A stretch of DNA of 64,000 nucleotides from assembly GCF_052050035.1 (NCBI RefSeq), contig NZ_CP189882.1:2666001-2730000 (forward strand). Direction: 5' to 3'. The first letter of the stretch is position 1. Every line of letters starts with the position of its first letter. This DNA is from Symbiopectobacterium purcellii_A. Lineage in GTDB: Bacteria; Pseudomonadota; Gammaproteobacteria; Enterobacterales; Enterobacteriaceae. Positions 26,256 to 35,981 of the stretch are shown here, piece by piece. The notes below the pieces were generated by a model. That model saw only the letters and a program-made list of their open reading frames with translations, ran no database searches and was not told where the DNA came from. The position numbers were made by a program, and so were the translations under genes.

Positions 26256-27689
26256 ATGAAAGGTTCATTACCTGATTTTCGTCAGGCTGGCGTTCTGGTG
26301 GTAGGGGATGTGATGCTGGATCGCTACTGGTACGGTCCTACCAGCCGTATTTCGCCAGAAGCGCCTGTGCCGGTAGTCAAAGTCGATACCATTGAAGAAC
26401 GTCCCGGCGGTGCGGCCAACGTGGCCATGAACATTGCAGCGCTGGGTGCCAACTCCCGCCTGGTCGGGCTGACCGGCATCGATGACGCTGCGCGTGCGCT
26501 GAGCGCCAAACTGAGCGATGTGAACGTCAAATGCGATTTTGTTTCCGTCCCGACGCACCCCACTATCACCAAGCTGCGCGTGTTGTCGCGCAACCAGCAG
26601 TTGATTCGCCTCGATTTTGAAGAAGGCTTTGACGAGGTTGATCCGCAGCCTATGTTGGAGCGCATCGCGCAGGCGCTGCCGAAAATCGGCGCACTGGTGC
26701 TGTCAGACTACGCGAAAGGTGCTCTGGCGCATGTGCAGGCGATGATCCAAACCGCGAATGAAGCCGGTGTGCCGGTGCTGATCGACCCGAAAGGGACCGA
26801 TTTCGTTCGCTATCGCGGTGCCACCTTGCTGACCCCTAACCTGTCTGAGTTCGAAGCGGTTGCCGGGCGCAGCAAAACCGAAGAAGAGCTGGTCGCGCGC
26901 GGTGAGAAAATGATTGCCGATTTCGACCTGTCCGCTCTGCTGATCACCCGTTCCGAACATGGCATGACGCTGCTTCAGCCGGGCAAAGCGCCGCTGAATC
27001 TGCCGACACAGGCGCAGGAAGTCTACGATGTGACCGGCGCGGGCGATACCGTGATTGGCGTATTGGCAGCAGCACTGGCGGCGGGAAACTCACTGGAAGA
27101 TGCTTGTTTCTTAGCGAACGCCGCAGCCGGTGTGGTGGTGGGCAAGCTGGGAACCTCGACCGTCACGCCTATCGAGCTGGAAAATGCCATTCGCGGTCGC
27201 GCTGACAGCGGTTTTGGCTCGATGGATGAAGCGCAGCTGAAAGCGGCCGTGGCGCAGGCGCGTCTGCGCGGTGAAAAAATTGTTATGACCAACGGGGTGT
27301 TCGATATTCTGCACGCCGGTCACGTTTCTTATTTGGCGAACGCGCGCAAGCTGGGCGATCGCTTGATTGTAGCGGTGAACAGCGATGACTCCACCAGCCG
27401 CTTAAAAGGCCCGACGCGTCCGGTCAATGCTTTGGCACAACGTATGGCGGTGTTAAGCGCTCTCGGCGCGGTGGACTGGGTGGTACCGTTTGAAGAAGAC
27501 ACGCCGCAGCGCCTGATTGCTGGCATTCTGCCGGATATTCTGGTCAAAGGCGGTGACTACAAGCCGGAAGATATCGCAGGCAGCAAAGAGGTGTGGGCCA
27601 ACGGCGGTGACGTACAGGTGCTGAACTTTGAAGATGGCTGTTCTACCACTAACATTATTAATGCCATCAAAGCGAATACGCCGCGATAA
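26256..27689 (+). CDS. hldE: Bifunctional heptose kinase/adenylyltransferase HldE
   Basis: Makes ADP-heptose for the LPS inner core: phosphorylates heptose-7-phosphate at C1, then after GmhB transfers AMP. Residues 1-318 are a ribokinase-type kinase with RPGGAANVAMNIAALG and DVTGAGDTVIGVLAAAL (anion hole and catalytic Asp). Residues about 344-477 are a cytidylyltransferase-like domain with MTNGVFDILHAGHVSYL (HxGH motif). 477 residues, complete. Ribosome site TTGGAG upstream. Its product would feed LPS heptosyltransferases, relatives of the frameshifted glycosyltransferase at 36,749. Confidence 0.97.
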   Translation: MKGSLPDFRQAGVLVVGDVMLDRYWYGPTSRISPEAPVPVVKVDTIEERPGGAANVAMNIAALGANSRLVGLTGIDDAARALSAKLSDVNVKCDFVSVPTHPTITKLRVLSRNQQLIRLDFEEGFDEVDPQPMLERIAQALPKIGALVLSDYAKGALAHVQAMIQTANEAGVPVLIDPKGTDFVRYRGATLLTPNLSEFEAVAGRSKTEEELVARGEKMIADFDLSALLITRSEHGMTLLQPGKAPLNLPTQAQEVYDVTGAGDTVIGVLAAALAAGNSLEDACFLANAAAGVVVGKLGTSTVTPIELENAIRGRADSGFGSMDEAQLKAAVAQARLRGEKIVMTNGVFDILHAGHVSYLANARKLGDRLIVAVNSDDSTSRLKGPTRPVNALAQRMAVLSALGAVDWVVPFEEDTPQRLIAGILPDILVKGGDYKPEDIAGSKEVWANGGDVQVLNFEDGCSTTNIINAIKANTPR

Positions 27690-27714
27690 ACCAAAAGAGT
27701 ACGGGTAACCTCCA

Positions 27715-29745
27715 GTGACAGTTGAACATCTGACATCGCGTGTGGCTGAGCTGCACGCGCAATTGCGCCACCACGAATATAAATATCACGTTGAAGATGC
27801 GCCGGAAATTCCTGACGTGGAATATGACCGCCTGATGAATGAGCTTAAGGCGATCGAAGCGGAGCATCCTGAGCTGATCACGTTGGATTCGCCCACGCAG
27901 CGCGTTGGTGCGGCACCCCTGTCGGCGTTTGAGTCCGTGCGCCATGAAGTGCCGATGTTGTCGCTGGATAACGTGTTTGATGATGAAAGCTATCTGGCGT
28001 TCTACAAACGCGTGCAGGATCGCTTGAAAAGCGGTGAAGAACTGACCTTCTGCTGTGAGCTGAAGCTCGATGGTTTGGCGGTAAGCCTGCTGTATGAAAA
28101 CGGTCTGTTAGTGCAGGCCGCTACGCGCGGCGATGGCTCGACGGGGGAAAACATTACCGCCAATATCCGCACCATCGGTGCCATTCCGCTGCGGTTGCAG
28201 GGGGATAACATTCCTGCGCGCGTGGAAGTGCGCGGCGAAGTGTTTATGAAGCACCGTTGCTTTGAAAAGATGAATGACGAAGCGCGACGTACCGGCGGCA
28301 AGATATTTGCCAATCCGCGCAATGCGGCGGCGGGGTCGTTGCGTCAGCTCGATCCGCGTATTACGGCCAAACGCCCCCTGACCTTCTTTTGCTACGGCGT
28401 TGGTCTGTTGGAAGGCGGCACCTTGCCAGTCAGCCATTTGGCGCGCCTGAAGCAGTTTAAAGACTGGGGATTGCCGGTCAGCGATCGTATTCGTTTATGT
28501 ACTGGCAGTGCAGACGTGCTGGCGTTTTATCGGCAGGTGGAGCAGGAACGCGCTACGCTCGGCTTCGATATAGACGGCGTAGTGGTCAAAGTTGACGACC
28601 TGGCATTGCAAGAGCGACTCGGGTTTGTGGCGCGAGCGCCGCGCTGGGCGGTGGCTTTTAAATTCCCGGCGCAGGAACAATTGACCTGGTTGCACGGCGT
28701 TGATTTTCAGGTAGGCCGCACCGGTGCTATTACGCCGGTGGCACGCCTTGAGCCGGTTGCCGTTGCGGGCGTGATGGTGAGCAATGCCACCTTGCACAAC
28801 CGCTATGAAATTGAACGTCTCGGCATACAGGTCGGCGATCGCGTTATCGTGCGTCGCGCAGGCGATGTCATTCCGCAGATCGTTGGCGTAGTGGAAGCGG
28901 AGCGCCCTGCGGATGCCCGTGCTATCGATTTTCCGGAACAATGTCCGGTATGCGGTTCCGAGGTGGAGCGCATTGAAGGTGAGGCTGTAACGCGTTGTAC
29001 TGGCGGGTTGATCTGCGGCGCACAGTGTAAGGAAGCGTTAAAACACTTTGTCTCGCGCCGTGCGCTGGACGTGGAAGGCATGGGTGATAAGGTTATCGAT
29101 CAACTGGTGGAAAAAGAGTACGTCAAAACCCCAGCCGACCTGTTTACCCTTACCGCAGGCATCCTGACCGGGCTTGATCGTATGGGGCCGAAATCGGCGC
29201 AGAATCTAGTCAATGCGCTGGAAAAAGCCAAATTCACCACCTTTGCCCGCTTCTTGTTTGCGCTGGGTATCCGCGACGTGGGCGAAGCGACTGCAAGCAA
29301 CCTGGCGCAGCATTTTGCCACGCTGGATAACCTGCTGGCGGCGGATGAAGAAGCGCTGCTGGAAGTGGCGGATGTGGGGCCCGTGGTAGCGAAGCATGTG
29401 CGTCATTTCCTGCAAGAAGAACACAACCGACAAGTGATTCGCGAGCTCATCGACCCTGAGGGCATCAATATTCACTGGCCGGAAATCGAAAGGGTGGATG
29501 TTGCGACGCTCGATAACCCGTTTGCTGGCAAGACCATTGTGCTGACCGGCTCGTTGAGCCAGCTATCCCGTGATGAAGCCAAGGATCGCCTGACGGCGCT
29601 GGGCGCGAAAGTGAGCGGCAGCGTGTCCAAGAAAACCGATATGGTGATTGCCGGGGAAGCGGCGGGCTCCAAGTTGGCCAAAGCACAAGAACTGAATATC
29701 CCGGTGATTGATGAAGCCGAGATGATCCGCCTGCTCGGAGCCTAA
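27715..29745 (+). CDS. ligA: NAD-dependent DNA ligase LigA
   Basis: Seals nicks in replication and repair using NAD. The adenylation domain shows CCELKLDGLAVSLLYENG (AMP-accepting Lys near residue 115). It is followed by the OB fold, a zinc finger (CPVCGSEVERIEGEAVTRC then C), HhH repeats and a C-terminal BRCT domain (GKTIVLTGSLSQLSRDEAKDRL). About 676 residues from GTG at 27715; the ribosome site is weak, so the start is less certain. Only 25 bases separate it from hldE. In E. coli zipA precedes ligA; zipA is not here and no IS remnant is seen at the joint. Confidence 0.96.
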   Translation: MTVEHLTSRVAELHAQLRHHEYKYHVEDAPEIPDVEYDRLMNELKAIEAEHPELITLDSPTQRVGAAPLSAFESVRHEVPMLSLDNVFDDESYLAFYKRVQDRLKSGEELTFCCELKLDGLAVSLLYENGLLVQAATRGDGSTGENITANIRTIGAIPLRLQGDNIPARVEVRGEVFMKHRCFEKMNDEARRTGGKIFANPRNAAAGSLRQLDPRITAKRPLTFFCYGVGLLEGGTLPVSHLARLKQFKDWGLPVSDRIRLCTGSADVLAFYRQVEQERATLGFDIDGVVVKVDDLALQERLGFVARAPRWAVAFKFPAQEQLTWLHGVDFQVGRTGAITPVARLEPVAVAGVMVSNATLHNRYEIERLGIQVGDRVIVRRAGDVIPQIVGVVEAERPADARAIDFPEQCPVCGSEVERIEGEAVTRCTGGLICGAQCKEALKHFVSRRALDVEGMGDKVIDQLVEKEYVKTPADLFTLTAGILTGLDRMGPKSAQNLVNALEKAKFTTFARFLFALGIRDVGEATASNLAQHFATLDNLLAADEEALLEVADVGPVVAKHVRHFLQEEHNRQVIRELIDPEGINIHWPEIERVDVATLDNPFAGKTIVLTGSLSQLSRDEAKDRLTALGAKVSGSVSKKTDMVIAGEAAGSKLAKAQELNIPVIDEAEMIRLLGA

Positions 29746-29748
29746 CCG

Positions 29749-29964
29749 ATGGAAAAAGAGGATTTAATTGCCATCGCCACCCAGCAGATGCCGTTTGGCA
29801 AGTATCAGGGCCGTGTGCTGATCGATTTGCCCGAGGAGTATTTGCTGTGGTTTGCCCGCAAGGATTCATTTCCCAAAGGGCGACTGGGTGATTTGATGCA
29901 ACTGACGCTGACCATCAAGATAGAAGGGCTGCAAGGGTTGGTGACGCCGCTCAAGCAGCGTTAG
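29749..29964 (+). CDS. ypeB: DUF3820 family protein YpeB
   Basis: 71-residue protein of the DUF3820 family found directly after ligA in enterobacteria. The conserved text is MPFGKYQGRVLIDLPEEYLLWFARKD. No catalytic function is established; small, probably cytoplasmic. Three bases separate it from the ligA stop, so it is co-transcribed. Confidence 0.9.
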   Translation: MEKEDLIAIATQQMPFGKYQGRVLIDLPEEYLLWFARKDSFPKGRLGDLMQLTLTIKIEGLQGLVTPLKQR

Positions 29965-29966
29965 AA

Positions 29967-29990
29967 GCAGCACCGCGTTTGCGGTGCTGC
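29967..29990 (+). terminator. Hairpin after ypeB
   Basis: GCAGCACCGC, loop GTTT, GCGGTGCTGC: a perfect 10-bp stem directly after the ypeB stop. No clear T-run follows, so it may act with Rho or as an mRNA end stabiliser. Confidence 0.6.
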
Positions 29991-30040
29991 GCGTGTGACT
30001 CAACGGCTACACGTAGATGTTAATCTTATTCTCTTCAGTC

Positions 30041-30344
30041 GAGTCTGTAAAGAATTTCGTGTAAATGGCTCCATCGCTTAACCGGAAATCCGATCTCCAT
30101 ACATCAACATGAATTGGCTCATAGCCGGTTTCCAGTCTCTGATTGCTAGGGTCCATTTAGCCGAGATATTATGCAAGGCTAGATAGAATAATTTTAGCAC
30201 CGAGTCATCCGTTGGAAATATTCGTCGCGTTTTCGTTATCTTGCGCAATGAAGCATTTAACGACTCTATCGCGTTGGTGGTGTAGATAACCTTGCGGATC
30301 TCCGGCGGAAAATCAAAAATGACGATGAGACGTTTCCAATTATA
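30041..30344 (-). mobile_element. IS256 3'-end fragment
   Basis: Begins with the IS256 terminus GAGTCTGTAAAG and continues as in the complete copy at 48805 up to the transposase part encoding RLIVIFDFPPEIRK. It is cut at 30344 by an IS630 insertion at TA. The rest of this IS256 is not on the other side, so the IS630 marks a recombination junction. Confidence 0.85.
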
Positions 30345-31224
30345 TAGCCAAGCGACTTAATTTTGATTACACCATATGGACTGAGAACAAACTCTCTGTA
30401 TCGCAACCCATCTCTCTTTTTTTGCTTTTTGCTTGTGCCCATTTATGCTCAATTGGGTTAAGATCTGGCGAATATGTAGGCAAATACTCCACCATATACC
30501 CTGCATCGATGATGACTTGTTGAATATTATGTTTTTTGTGAAAAGTGGCATTGTCCATCATGATTACACTGTTTTTAGGGAGTACTGGGATAAGGACTTG
30601 TGTGACCCAGGCATAGAAAACATCGCTGTTAATATTGATATCAAATAATCCGATAGCAAACAGCGTTGTGCCTAATAAAGCGCCGATAACATTTGTTCTT
30701 CCCCTAGCTCCCCAGTTCTTCAGGCCAAAACACCGTTGACCTTTTGGGGAATAGCCGTGAGTCCGTGGGGCATCGTGTGAAAAACCACTTTCATCAATAA
30801 AAACAATAGGTTTACCTTCTTTTTCATACTGTTGTTTTTTTTGTTGAAATCCCTGCCGGGCGTTTTCGTCGGCTTTCGGATGACGTAGAGTTTTTTTTAT
30901 AGGTCAATCCCAGCTTTTTAAGCGCTTGCCAAATGGCCTTCTGACAAACGCCAAAACGCTCTGCACGTTCTTTTTGGTAAGCATCTGGATATTGTTCAAC
31001 ATCTTTTATCAACTCGGATTTATCGATCTTTCGCTGACGCGTGGTCGATGCTTTTGACTCTATTTGATTAATCCAACGCGATACAGAGGCAGGGCCAATC
31101 CGAAATTGCTTCGCTGTTTCTCGGATACTCAACCCTTCGTTTTTCCGTGTAGATATCACTTTACGTCTAAAATCAATTGAATAGCTCATTTAAATAATGT
31201 AATCAAAATTAAGTCGTTTAGCTA
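30345..31224 (-). mobile_element. IS630-family element copy 1 (880 bp)
   Basis: Tc1/mariner-like element with TA at each side, ends TAGCCAAGCGACTTAA and, reversed, TAGCTAAACGACTTAA. The left flank is IS256 and the right flank the last part of a miniature element, so the two sides come from different targets. Confidence 0.9.
30357..31189 (-). CDS. IS630 transposase in two frames (copy 1)
   Basis: First frame 30824-31189 (121 residues): MSYSIDFRRKVISTRKNEGLSIRETAKQF, a paired-like HTH region. The second frame carries the DDE core: IVFIDESGFSH, VIMMDNATFHK, NPIEHKWAQ. The frames are joined at a run of eight A's in TATAAAAAAAACTC on the coding strand. All five copies in the window share this run. 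A shift of +1 (or loss of one A) gives the continuous family protein, so either frameshifting or transcript slippage is used, or the founder copy was already broken. Confidence 0.8.
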
Positions 31225-31248
31225 TATCTTAAATTATTCAACAAAGCC
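31225..31248 (+). mobile_element. Miniature element remnant (right end)
   Basis: Last 24 bases of an A-type 189-bp element, ending ATTCAACAAAGCC. The rest is missing because IS630 entered at its TA and recombined. Confidence 0.8.
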
Positions 31249-31443
31249 GTATTACAGTTGAACACGCCATCGCGGGTATCAAGCGCCTCGGTTGCATGAC
31301 CCAAATTTTACGGAATCGTAGACCCTTTATTGATGATACCCTCTTACTCCTTAGCGCCTGTCTTTGGAATTTCCATCTCAGAACAGCGTAAAATTTACTT
31401 CAATCACCGAAACACCCTTATTTCACTATTAAGCAACACGCTT
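31249..31443 (+). mobile_element. IS5a 3'-end fragment
   Basis: Last 195 bases of IS5a (from ITVEHAIAGIKR to the terminus CAACACGCTT). One sequence difference in the end of the frame (CTCTTACTCCTTAGCGCCTG) sets it apart from other copies. Confidence 0.85.
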
Positions 31444-31679
31444 TTTCTACAACGGTGCGACGGCGATAAGCATCACGGTAAAGTTGTGAGCGTCCATCTG
31501 AAGCCAATTTTTCATTTGATTTTCGGGGAATAACCGCTCTTATCCCTTTTCTTTTCAACTCGTTACGGAGTGCATTGCCAGAGTAGGCTTTGTCAGCCAG
31601 TACCGCATGACCACGACGCTTCATGCTACCGTTCTGCCGTTGCACGCCAATGCCGTCCAGGAGTCGTAACGCGAACAGG

Positions 31680-32716
31680 AAGCGTGTTGCTTAATAGTGA
31701 AATAAGGGTGTTTCGGTGATTGAAGTAAATTTTACGCTGTTCTGAGATGGAAATTCCAAAGACCGGCGCTAAGGAGTAAGAAGGTATCATCAATAAAGGG
31801 TCTACGATTCCGTAAAATTTGGGTCATGCAACCGAGGCGCTTGATACCCGCGATGGCGTGTTCAACTGTAATACGGATGCCCGAGATTATTTTATTTTCT
31901 TGTTTTTGTTCAGGCGATAAAGGTCTTTTTCGAGTTCCTTTTTTTGGGATTTGTGTATTAGGATGCTGTTTCTCTATACCTTGAAAACCGGTATCTGCCC
32001 AGATGGTTACCTCAGGAGGAATATGGCGAATTATATCGACTTTATCGAGTAAGCGTTTATCGTGACGGCGCCCATTTTTGCTCATGGGGATAAATCCAAT
32101 TTGCCTTGTTTCGTCAGTCATAATAAGCCCTTTTCGAGTGGTCTGTCTTTTCTTTCCCGAATACATTTTTTTTCGCCGACGCAGATTCTTAGGCTTTTGG
32201 ACAGGTCGCTCTGTCCCATCAATAAAGACGTCTTTAACTCCAGGAAAGGCGCGAAAAAATTCCTCAGCAGAGCGAATTTGACGAGCGGGCAAAACACATT
32301 CTCGCCCCAAGGTCATCTCTAAAACCGGCAATAATATTTTTACCCAGCGACATACCCGTGTTCTATCTAAACCAAAAAGAAGTCCTTGCAAATCATAGGT
32401 CGGATAACATTTTAAATACAATAAAATAAAAAGCAGTTTATCTAATGGGGTTGGGATAAATCCTTTCTGCCCTGCACCCATCTGCCGCTCGTGATCTTTT
32501 CGATTCCTTTTCCGATAAATCAAATCACAAGCTGAAAATTCAGCGGCTAAATTTTTCAATTCTTCGACTGATAATCCAATGATTGCTTTACATAAACGAT
32601 TATCTCGTAACAACCGCTCTTTGTTGATCATTTCAAACCTTTATTCTCTAAGTTAAACCTCTTTTTATTCTCAATAGCCTGACAAAAAATGCAAGTCTCT
32701 ATTCAGCAACTAGTTT
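31680..32716 (-). mobile_element. IS5a copy 3 (1037 bp)
   Basis: Complete, inside IS5b, with the 3-bp target duplication AGG on both sides (31677-31679, 32717-32719). A true insertion whose target can be rebuilt. Confidence 0.94.
31732..32631 (-). CDS. IS5a transposase (intact, copy 3)
   Basis: 299-residue DDE transposase with all residues noted for copy 1 and the usual VEHAIAGIKR. A few substitutions (for example SACDLIYRKRNRK, shared with the copy at 40043) show that these two copies are sisters. Confidence 0.9.
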   Translation of the reverse strand: MINKERLLRDNRLCKAIIGLSVEELKNLAAEFSACDLIYRKRNRKDHERQMGAGQKGFIPTPLDKLLFILLYLKCYPTYDLQGLLFGLDRTRVCRWVKILLPVLEMTLGRECVLPARQIRSAEEFFRAFPGVKDVFIDGTERPVQKPKNLRRRKKMYSGKKRQTTRKGLIMTDETRQIGFIPMSKNGRRHDKRLLDKVDIIRHIPPEVTIWADTGFQGIEKQHPNTQIPKKGTRKRPLSPEQKQENKIISGIRITVEHAIAGIKRLGCMTQILRNRRPFIDDTFLLLSAGLWNFHLRTA

Positions 32717-33184
32717 AGGCTTTCGTGAGCCTGCCCAGCACTCAGTACGATATTTAGCGGGATGCCGCTTCCGTCAGTCGCCATGTGGATTTTGGTGCCA
32801 TAACCACCTCGTGAGCGACCCAGGCTGTTATCGTTGGTAATATCGGGATGTTTTTTTGAGCGCCAGCCGCACATTTGAGCGCACGGATATTGCTGCCATC
32901 CAGCGCAGTGGCTGACCAGTCAACAAGTCCATGAGCATCAAGAAATGAAAGTAACTTATTAAAAATAATGTTAATAACTCCAAACTTTGACCATCTATTG
33001 AAACGGTTATAAACGGTTTTCCATGGGCCGTAACGTTCAGGTAAATCACGCCATGGGGCACCTGAACACAGTATCCATAACATGCCGTTGACGATTTTGT
33101 GTCGCTACCGATGTAAAACTGGCTCACCTGCCGATGTAAATCTGACCCACCTAGGGTAAAAATGGCAGTTTTAAGACACTGCCA

Positions 33185-34213
33185 ATGATGACATTGGAGA
33201 CCAGAGTGGAGATTCACGTTTTACACCGTCAAGGCATGTCCATCCGCGCCATCGCGCGGCAGCTTTCATGCTCCCGCGAGACCGTTCGACGATATATCCG
33301 TAGTCCACTACCGGTGGCTGACATGCGTTACAAGCCGCGTATGCCTACAACATGCAAGCTTGACCCGTTCAAGCCGTATGTTCTCGAGCGCGTTGCTGCT
33401 GCCAGACCACAGTGGATACCGGCCAGTGTGCTGCTGCGCGAGATAGGCCAACGGGGATATGATGGCGGCTATAGCATGCTTACCGCATTTCTACACCCCA
33501 TGAAGCAGCCCGTTACTGAGGCGGTCACGCGCTTTGAGACCGAACCCGGCGTACAGATGCAGATTGATTTCACCATCGTCAGGCAGGGCCATAACCCGTT
33601 GCTGGCCTTCGTCGCTACGCTGGGCTGGAGCCGGGCGACTTTCGTCAAGTTCTACAGCAACCAGGAGTCCGCAGCCTGGTGTGACGGCATTGAGTCTGCA
33701 CTTAAGTTCTTTGGCGGAACTCCGCATCAGTTGCTGTTCGACAACGCCAAGGCCATCATTATTGAGCGTGATGTCTACGGGCCCGGCAAGCATCGCTGGA
33801 ACCCACAGTTGATGCAACTGGCTGAGAAGTATGCCTTTACGCCTAAAGTTTGCCGTCCCTACCGCGCCAAGACTAAGGGCAAGGTCGAACGCTTCAACCA
33901 TTACCTCAAGAACAGCTTTGTTGTGCCGCTTGCCGCCACGTTTCGCCAGGCTGGGCTGATACTGGACGTCCCCGCGGCTAATGCACGCATTGGTGAGTGG
34001 TTGATCACCGTTGCCAACACCCGTAAACATGGCACCACCGGTATTCCGCCTGAACAACGCATGCCGCGTGAGCGGGCTGCGTTGTTGCCATTGCCGAAGA
34101 TAACACTGGCATTGCCTCCACCGGTACCGGCGAGTTGCTCGCGCCCCATACCCACAGAGAGTCTCCAGCACCCGTTGGCTACGTATCAGGCGCTACTGGA
34201 GGTAGAAGCATGA
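33185..34213 (+). CDS. istA: IS21 transposase IstA
   Basis: 342-residue DDE integrase-type transposase of IS21. The N-terminal HTH region is MSIRAIARQLSCSRETVRRYIRS. Catalytic parts are QMQIDFTIV (Asp), LLFDNAKAI (Asp) and KGKVERFNHYLK (Glu). The frame is open. A second ATG at 33188 is an equal start candidate. The stop overlaps the istB start. Confidence 0.92.
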   Translation: MMTLETRVEIHVLHRQGMSIRAIARQLSCSRETVRRYIRSPLPVADMRYKPRMPTTCKLDPFKPYVLERVAAARPQWIPASVLLREIGQRGYDGGYSMLTAFLHPMKQPVTEAVTRFETEPGVQMQIDFTIVRQGHNPLLAFVATLGWSRATFVKFYSNQESAAWCDGIESALKFFGGTPHQLLFDNAKAIIIERDVYGPGKHRWNPQLMQLAEKYAFTPKVCRPYRAKTKGKVERFNHYLKNSFVVPLAATFRQAGLILDVPAANARIGEWLITVANTRKHGTTGIPPEQRMPRERAALLPLPKITLALPPPVPASCSRPIPTESLQHPLATYQALLEVEA

Positions 34214-34998
34214 ACCTCCAGCATGATCGTATCGCAGCGCTCTGCGAGCAGCTTAAGCTCGATAGATTACCGGCTGAGTGGCCCGCCGTTGCTCAGACGA
34301 CGATCGACAGCAACGGCACTCATGCCGACTTCCTTGAAGCTGCTTTACAGCTTCAGCATGATGTGCTGAACGAACGGCGCCGGCAGACTATTTTGCGTTT
34401 ATCAGGCCTACCGGTGATCAAGACGCTGGAGCAGTTTGATTTCGCCTTTGCGAGTGGCGTACCTCGCAGTCAGATCCAGGAGTTGGCCGGGCTGGCGTTT
34501 ATCGAGCGTCAGGAGAACCTGGTCTTGCTGGGTCCGTCCGGGGTAGGTAAAAGGCACCTGGCGACAGCACTCGGCTACAGAGCCGCGATGGCCGGAATGA
34601 GTATTCGGTTCGTCACAGCCGCAGATCTGATGCTACAGCTGCTCGCATCACATCGTCAGGGGGAGTTAAAAAGCTATCTTAATCGCGTTGTGGGTAAGCC
34701 TAAGTTGTTGATCATAGATGAGGTTGGCTACCTTCCCTTCGGTAAAATGGAAGCCAATCTGTTCTTCCAGGTTATCGCTAAACGGTATGAGTCAGGCAGC
34801 GTGGTCCTGACCAGCAACCTGTCGTTTACCCAGTGGTCGGGGACATTCGGAGATGATGAAACGCTGACGGCGGCGATGCTGGATCGGCTGCTTCACCATG
34901 CGCATATCGCGCAAATCAGCGGTCAAAGCTATCGACTGAAAGATAAGCTGAAAAGCGGTCAGATCCAGAAGAAAACTAAAGCAGCTACGCTCGAGTAA
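34210..34998 (+). CDS. istB: IS21 helper ATPase IstB, altered Walker A
   Basis: 262-residue AAA+ ATPase that selects the target for IstA, related to DnaC. Walker A reads GPSGVGKRHLA. The family residue after the Lys is Thr or Ser, which binds magnesium; here it is Arg, from a single base change (ACG to AGG type). Walker B is normal (LLIIDEVGYLP), and TSNLSFTQW with the sensor regions is kept. The frame is otherwise intact. The Arg should weaken or abolish ATP hydrolysis, so this IS21 may be unable to transpose without another IstB. Confidence 0.88.
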   Translation: MNLQHDRIAALCEQLKLDRLPAEWPAVAQTTIDSNGTHADFLEAALQLQHDVLNERRRQTILRLSGLPVIKTLEQFDFAFASGVPRSQIQELAGLAFIERQENLVLLGPSGVGKRHLATALGYRAAMAGMSIRFVTAADLMLQLLASHRQGELKSYLNRVVGKPKLLIIDEVGYLPFGKMEANLFFQVIAKRYESGSVVLTSNLSFTQWSGTFGDDETLTAAMLDRLLHHAHIAQISGQSYRLKDKLKSGQIQKKTKAATLE

Positions 34999-35094
34999 TT
35001 CAAAGGGGGTGGGTCAGAATTCAATCGGTATTGACAATTTTGCGATGTTCTGCACATGGCCGGCCTGCCTGCGGAGATTTCAAAACGGTTGGTA

Positions 35095-35981
35095 TAGCTA
35101 AACGACTTAATTTTGATTACATTATTTAAATGAGCTATTCAATTGATTTTAGACGTAAAGTGATATCTACACGGAAAAACGAAGGGTTGAGTATCCGAGA
35201 AACAGCGAAGCAATTTCGGATTGGCCCTGCCTCTGTATCGCGTTGGATTAATCAAATAGAGTCAAAAGCATCGACCACGCGTCAGCGAAAGATCGATAAA
35301 TCCGAGTTGATAAAAGATGTTGAACAATATCCAGATGCTTACCAAAAAGAACGTGCAGAGCGTTTTGGCGTTTGTCAGAAGGCCATTTGGCAAGCGCTTA
35401 AAAAGCTGGGATTGACCTATAAAAAAAACTCTACGTCATCCGAAAGCCGACGAAAACGCCCGGCAGGGATTTCAACAAAAAAAACAACAGTATGAAAAAG
35501 AAGGTAAACCTATTGTTTTTATTGATGAAAGTGGTTTTTCACACGATGCACCACGGACTCACGGCTATTCCCCAAAAGGTCAACGGTGTTTTGGCCTGAA
35601 GAACTGGGGAGCTAGGGGAAGAACAAATGTTATCGGCGCTTTATTAGGCACAACGCTGTTTGCTATCGGATTATTTGATATCAATATTAACAGCGATGTT
35701 TTCTATGCCTGGGTCACACAAGTCCTTATCCCAGTACTCCCTAAAAACAGTGTAATCATGATGGACAATGCCACTTTTCACAAAAAACATAATATTCAAC
35801 AAGTCATCATCGATGCAGGGTATATGGTGGAGTATTTGCCTACATATTCGCCAGATCTTAACCCAATTGAGCATAAATGGGCACAAGCAAAAAGCAAAAA
35901 GCAAAAAAAGAGAGATGGGTTGCGATACAGAGAGTTTGTTCTCAGTCCATATGGTGTAATCAAAATTAAGTCGCTTGGCTA
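35095..35981 (+). mobile_element. IS630-family element copy 2 (887 bp)
   Basis: Flanked by TA (35093-35094, 35982-35983) inside IS5b; both sides join into one IS5b reading frame. It is seven bases longer than the other copies owing to a duplicated CAAAAAG in the 3' part of the transposase, which changes the C-terminus. Confidence 0.92.
35130..35971 (+). pseudogene. IS630 transposase, two frames plus a 7-bp duplication (copy 2)
   Basis: First frame 35130-35495, identical to the other copies, then the DDE frame with FIDESGFSH, MMDNATFHK and NPIEHKWAQ. After AQAKSKK a 7-bp duplication shifts the frame, giving a different tail in place of REMGCDTESLFSVHMV. The catalytic Glu comes before the shift. 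Confidence 0.75.

Larger units (their letters stand above)
33100..35036 (+). mobile_element. IS21-family element (1937 bp)
   Basis: Starts TGTCGCTACCGATGT and ends with the reverse of TGTCAATACCGATTG, the TG...CA termini of IS21. Flanked by a 6-bp duplication ATTTTG (33094-33099, 35037-35042) inside IS5b. Carries istA and istB overlapping by four bases. Confidence 0.93.

Noticed and set aside
30433..30648. A 71-residue frame (MCPFMLNWVKIWRICRQ...) repeated in IS630 copies
   Set aside because: Antisense of the IS630 catalytic domain (NPIEHKWAQ region); no independent support.
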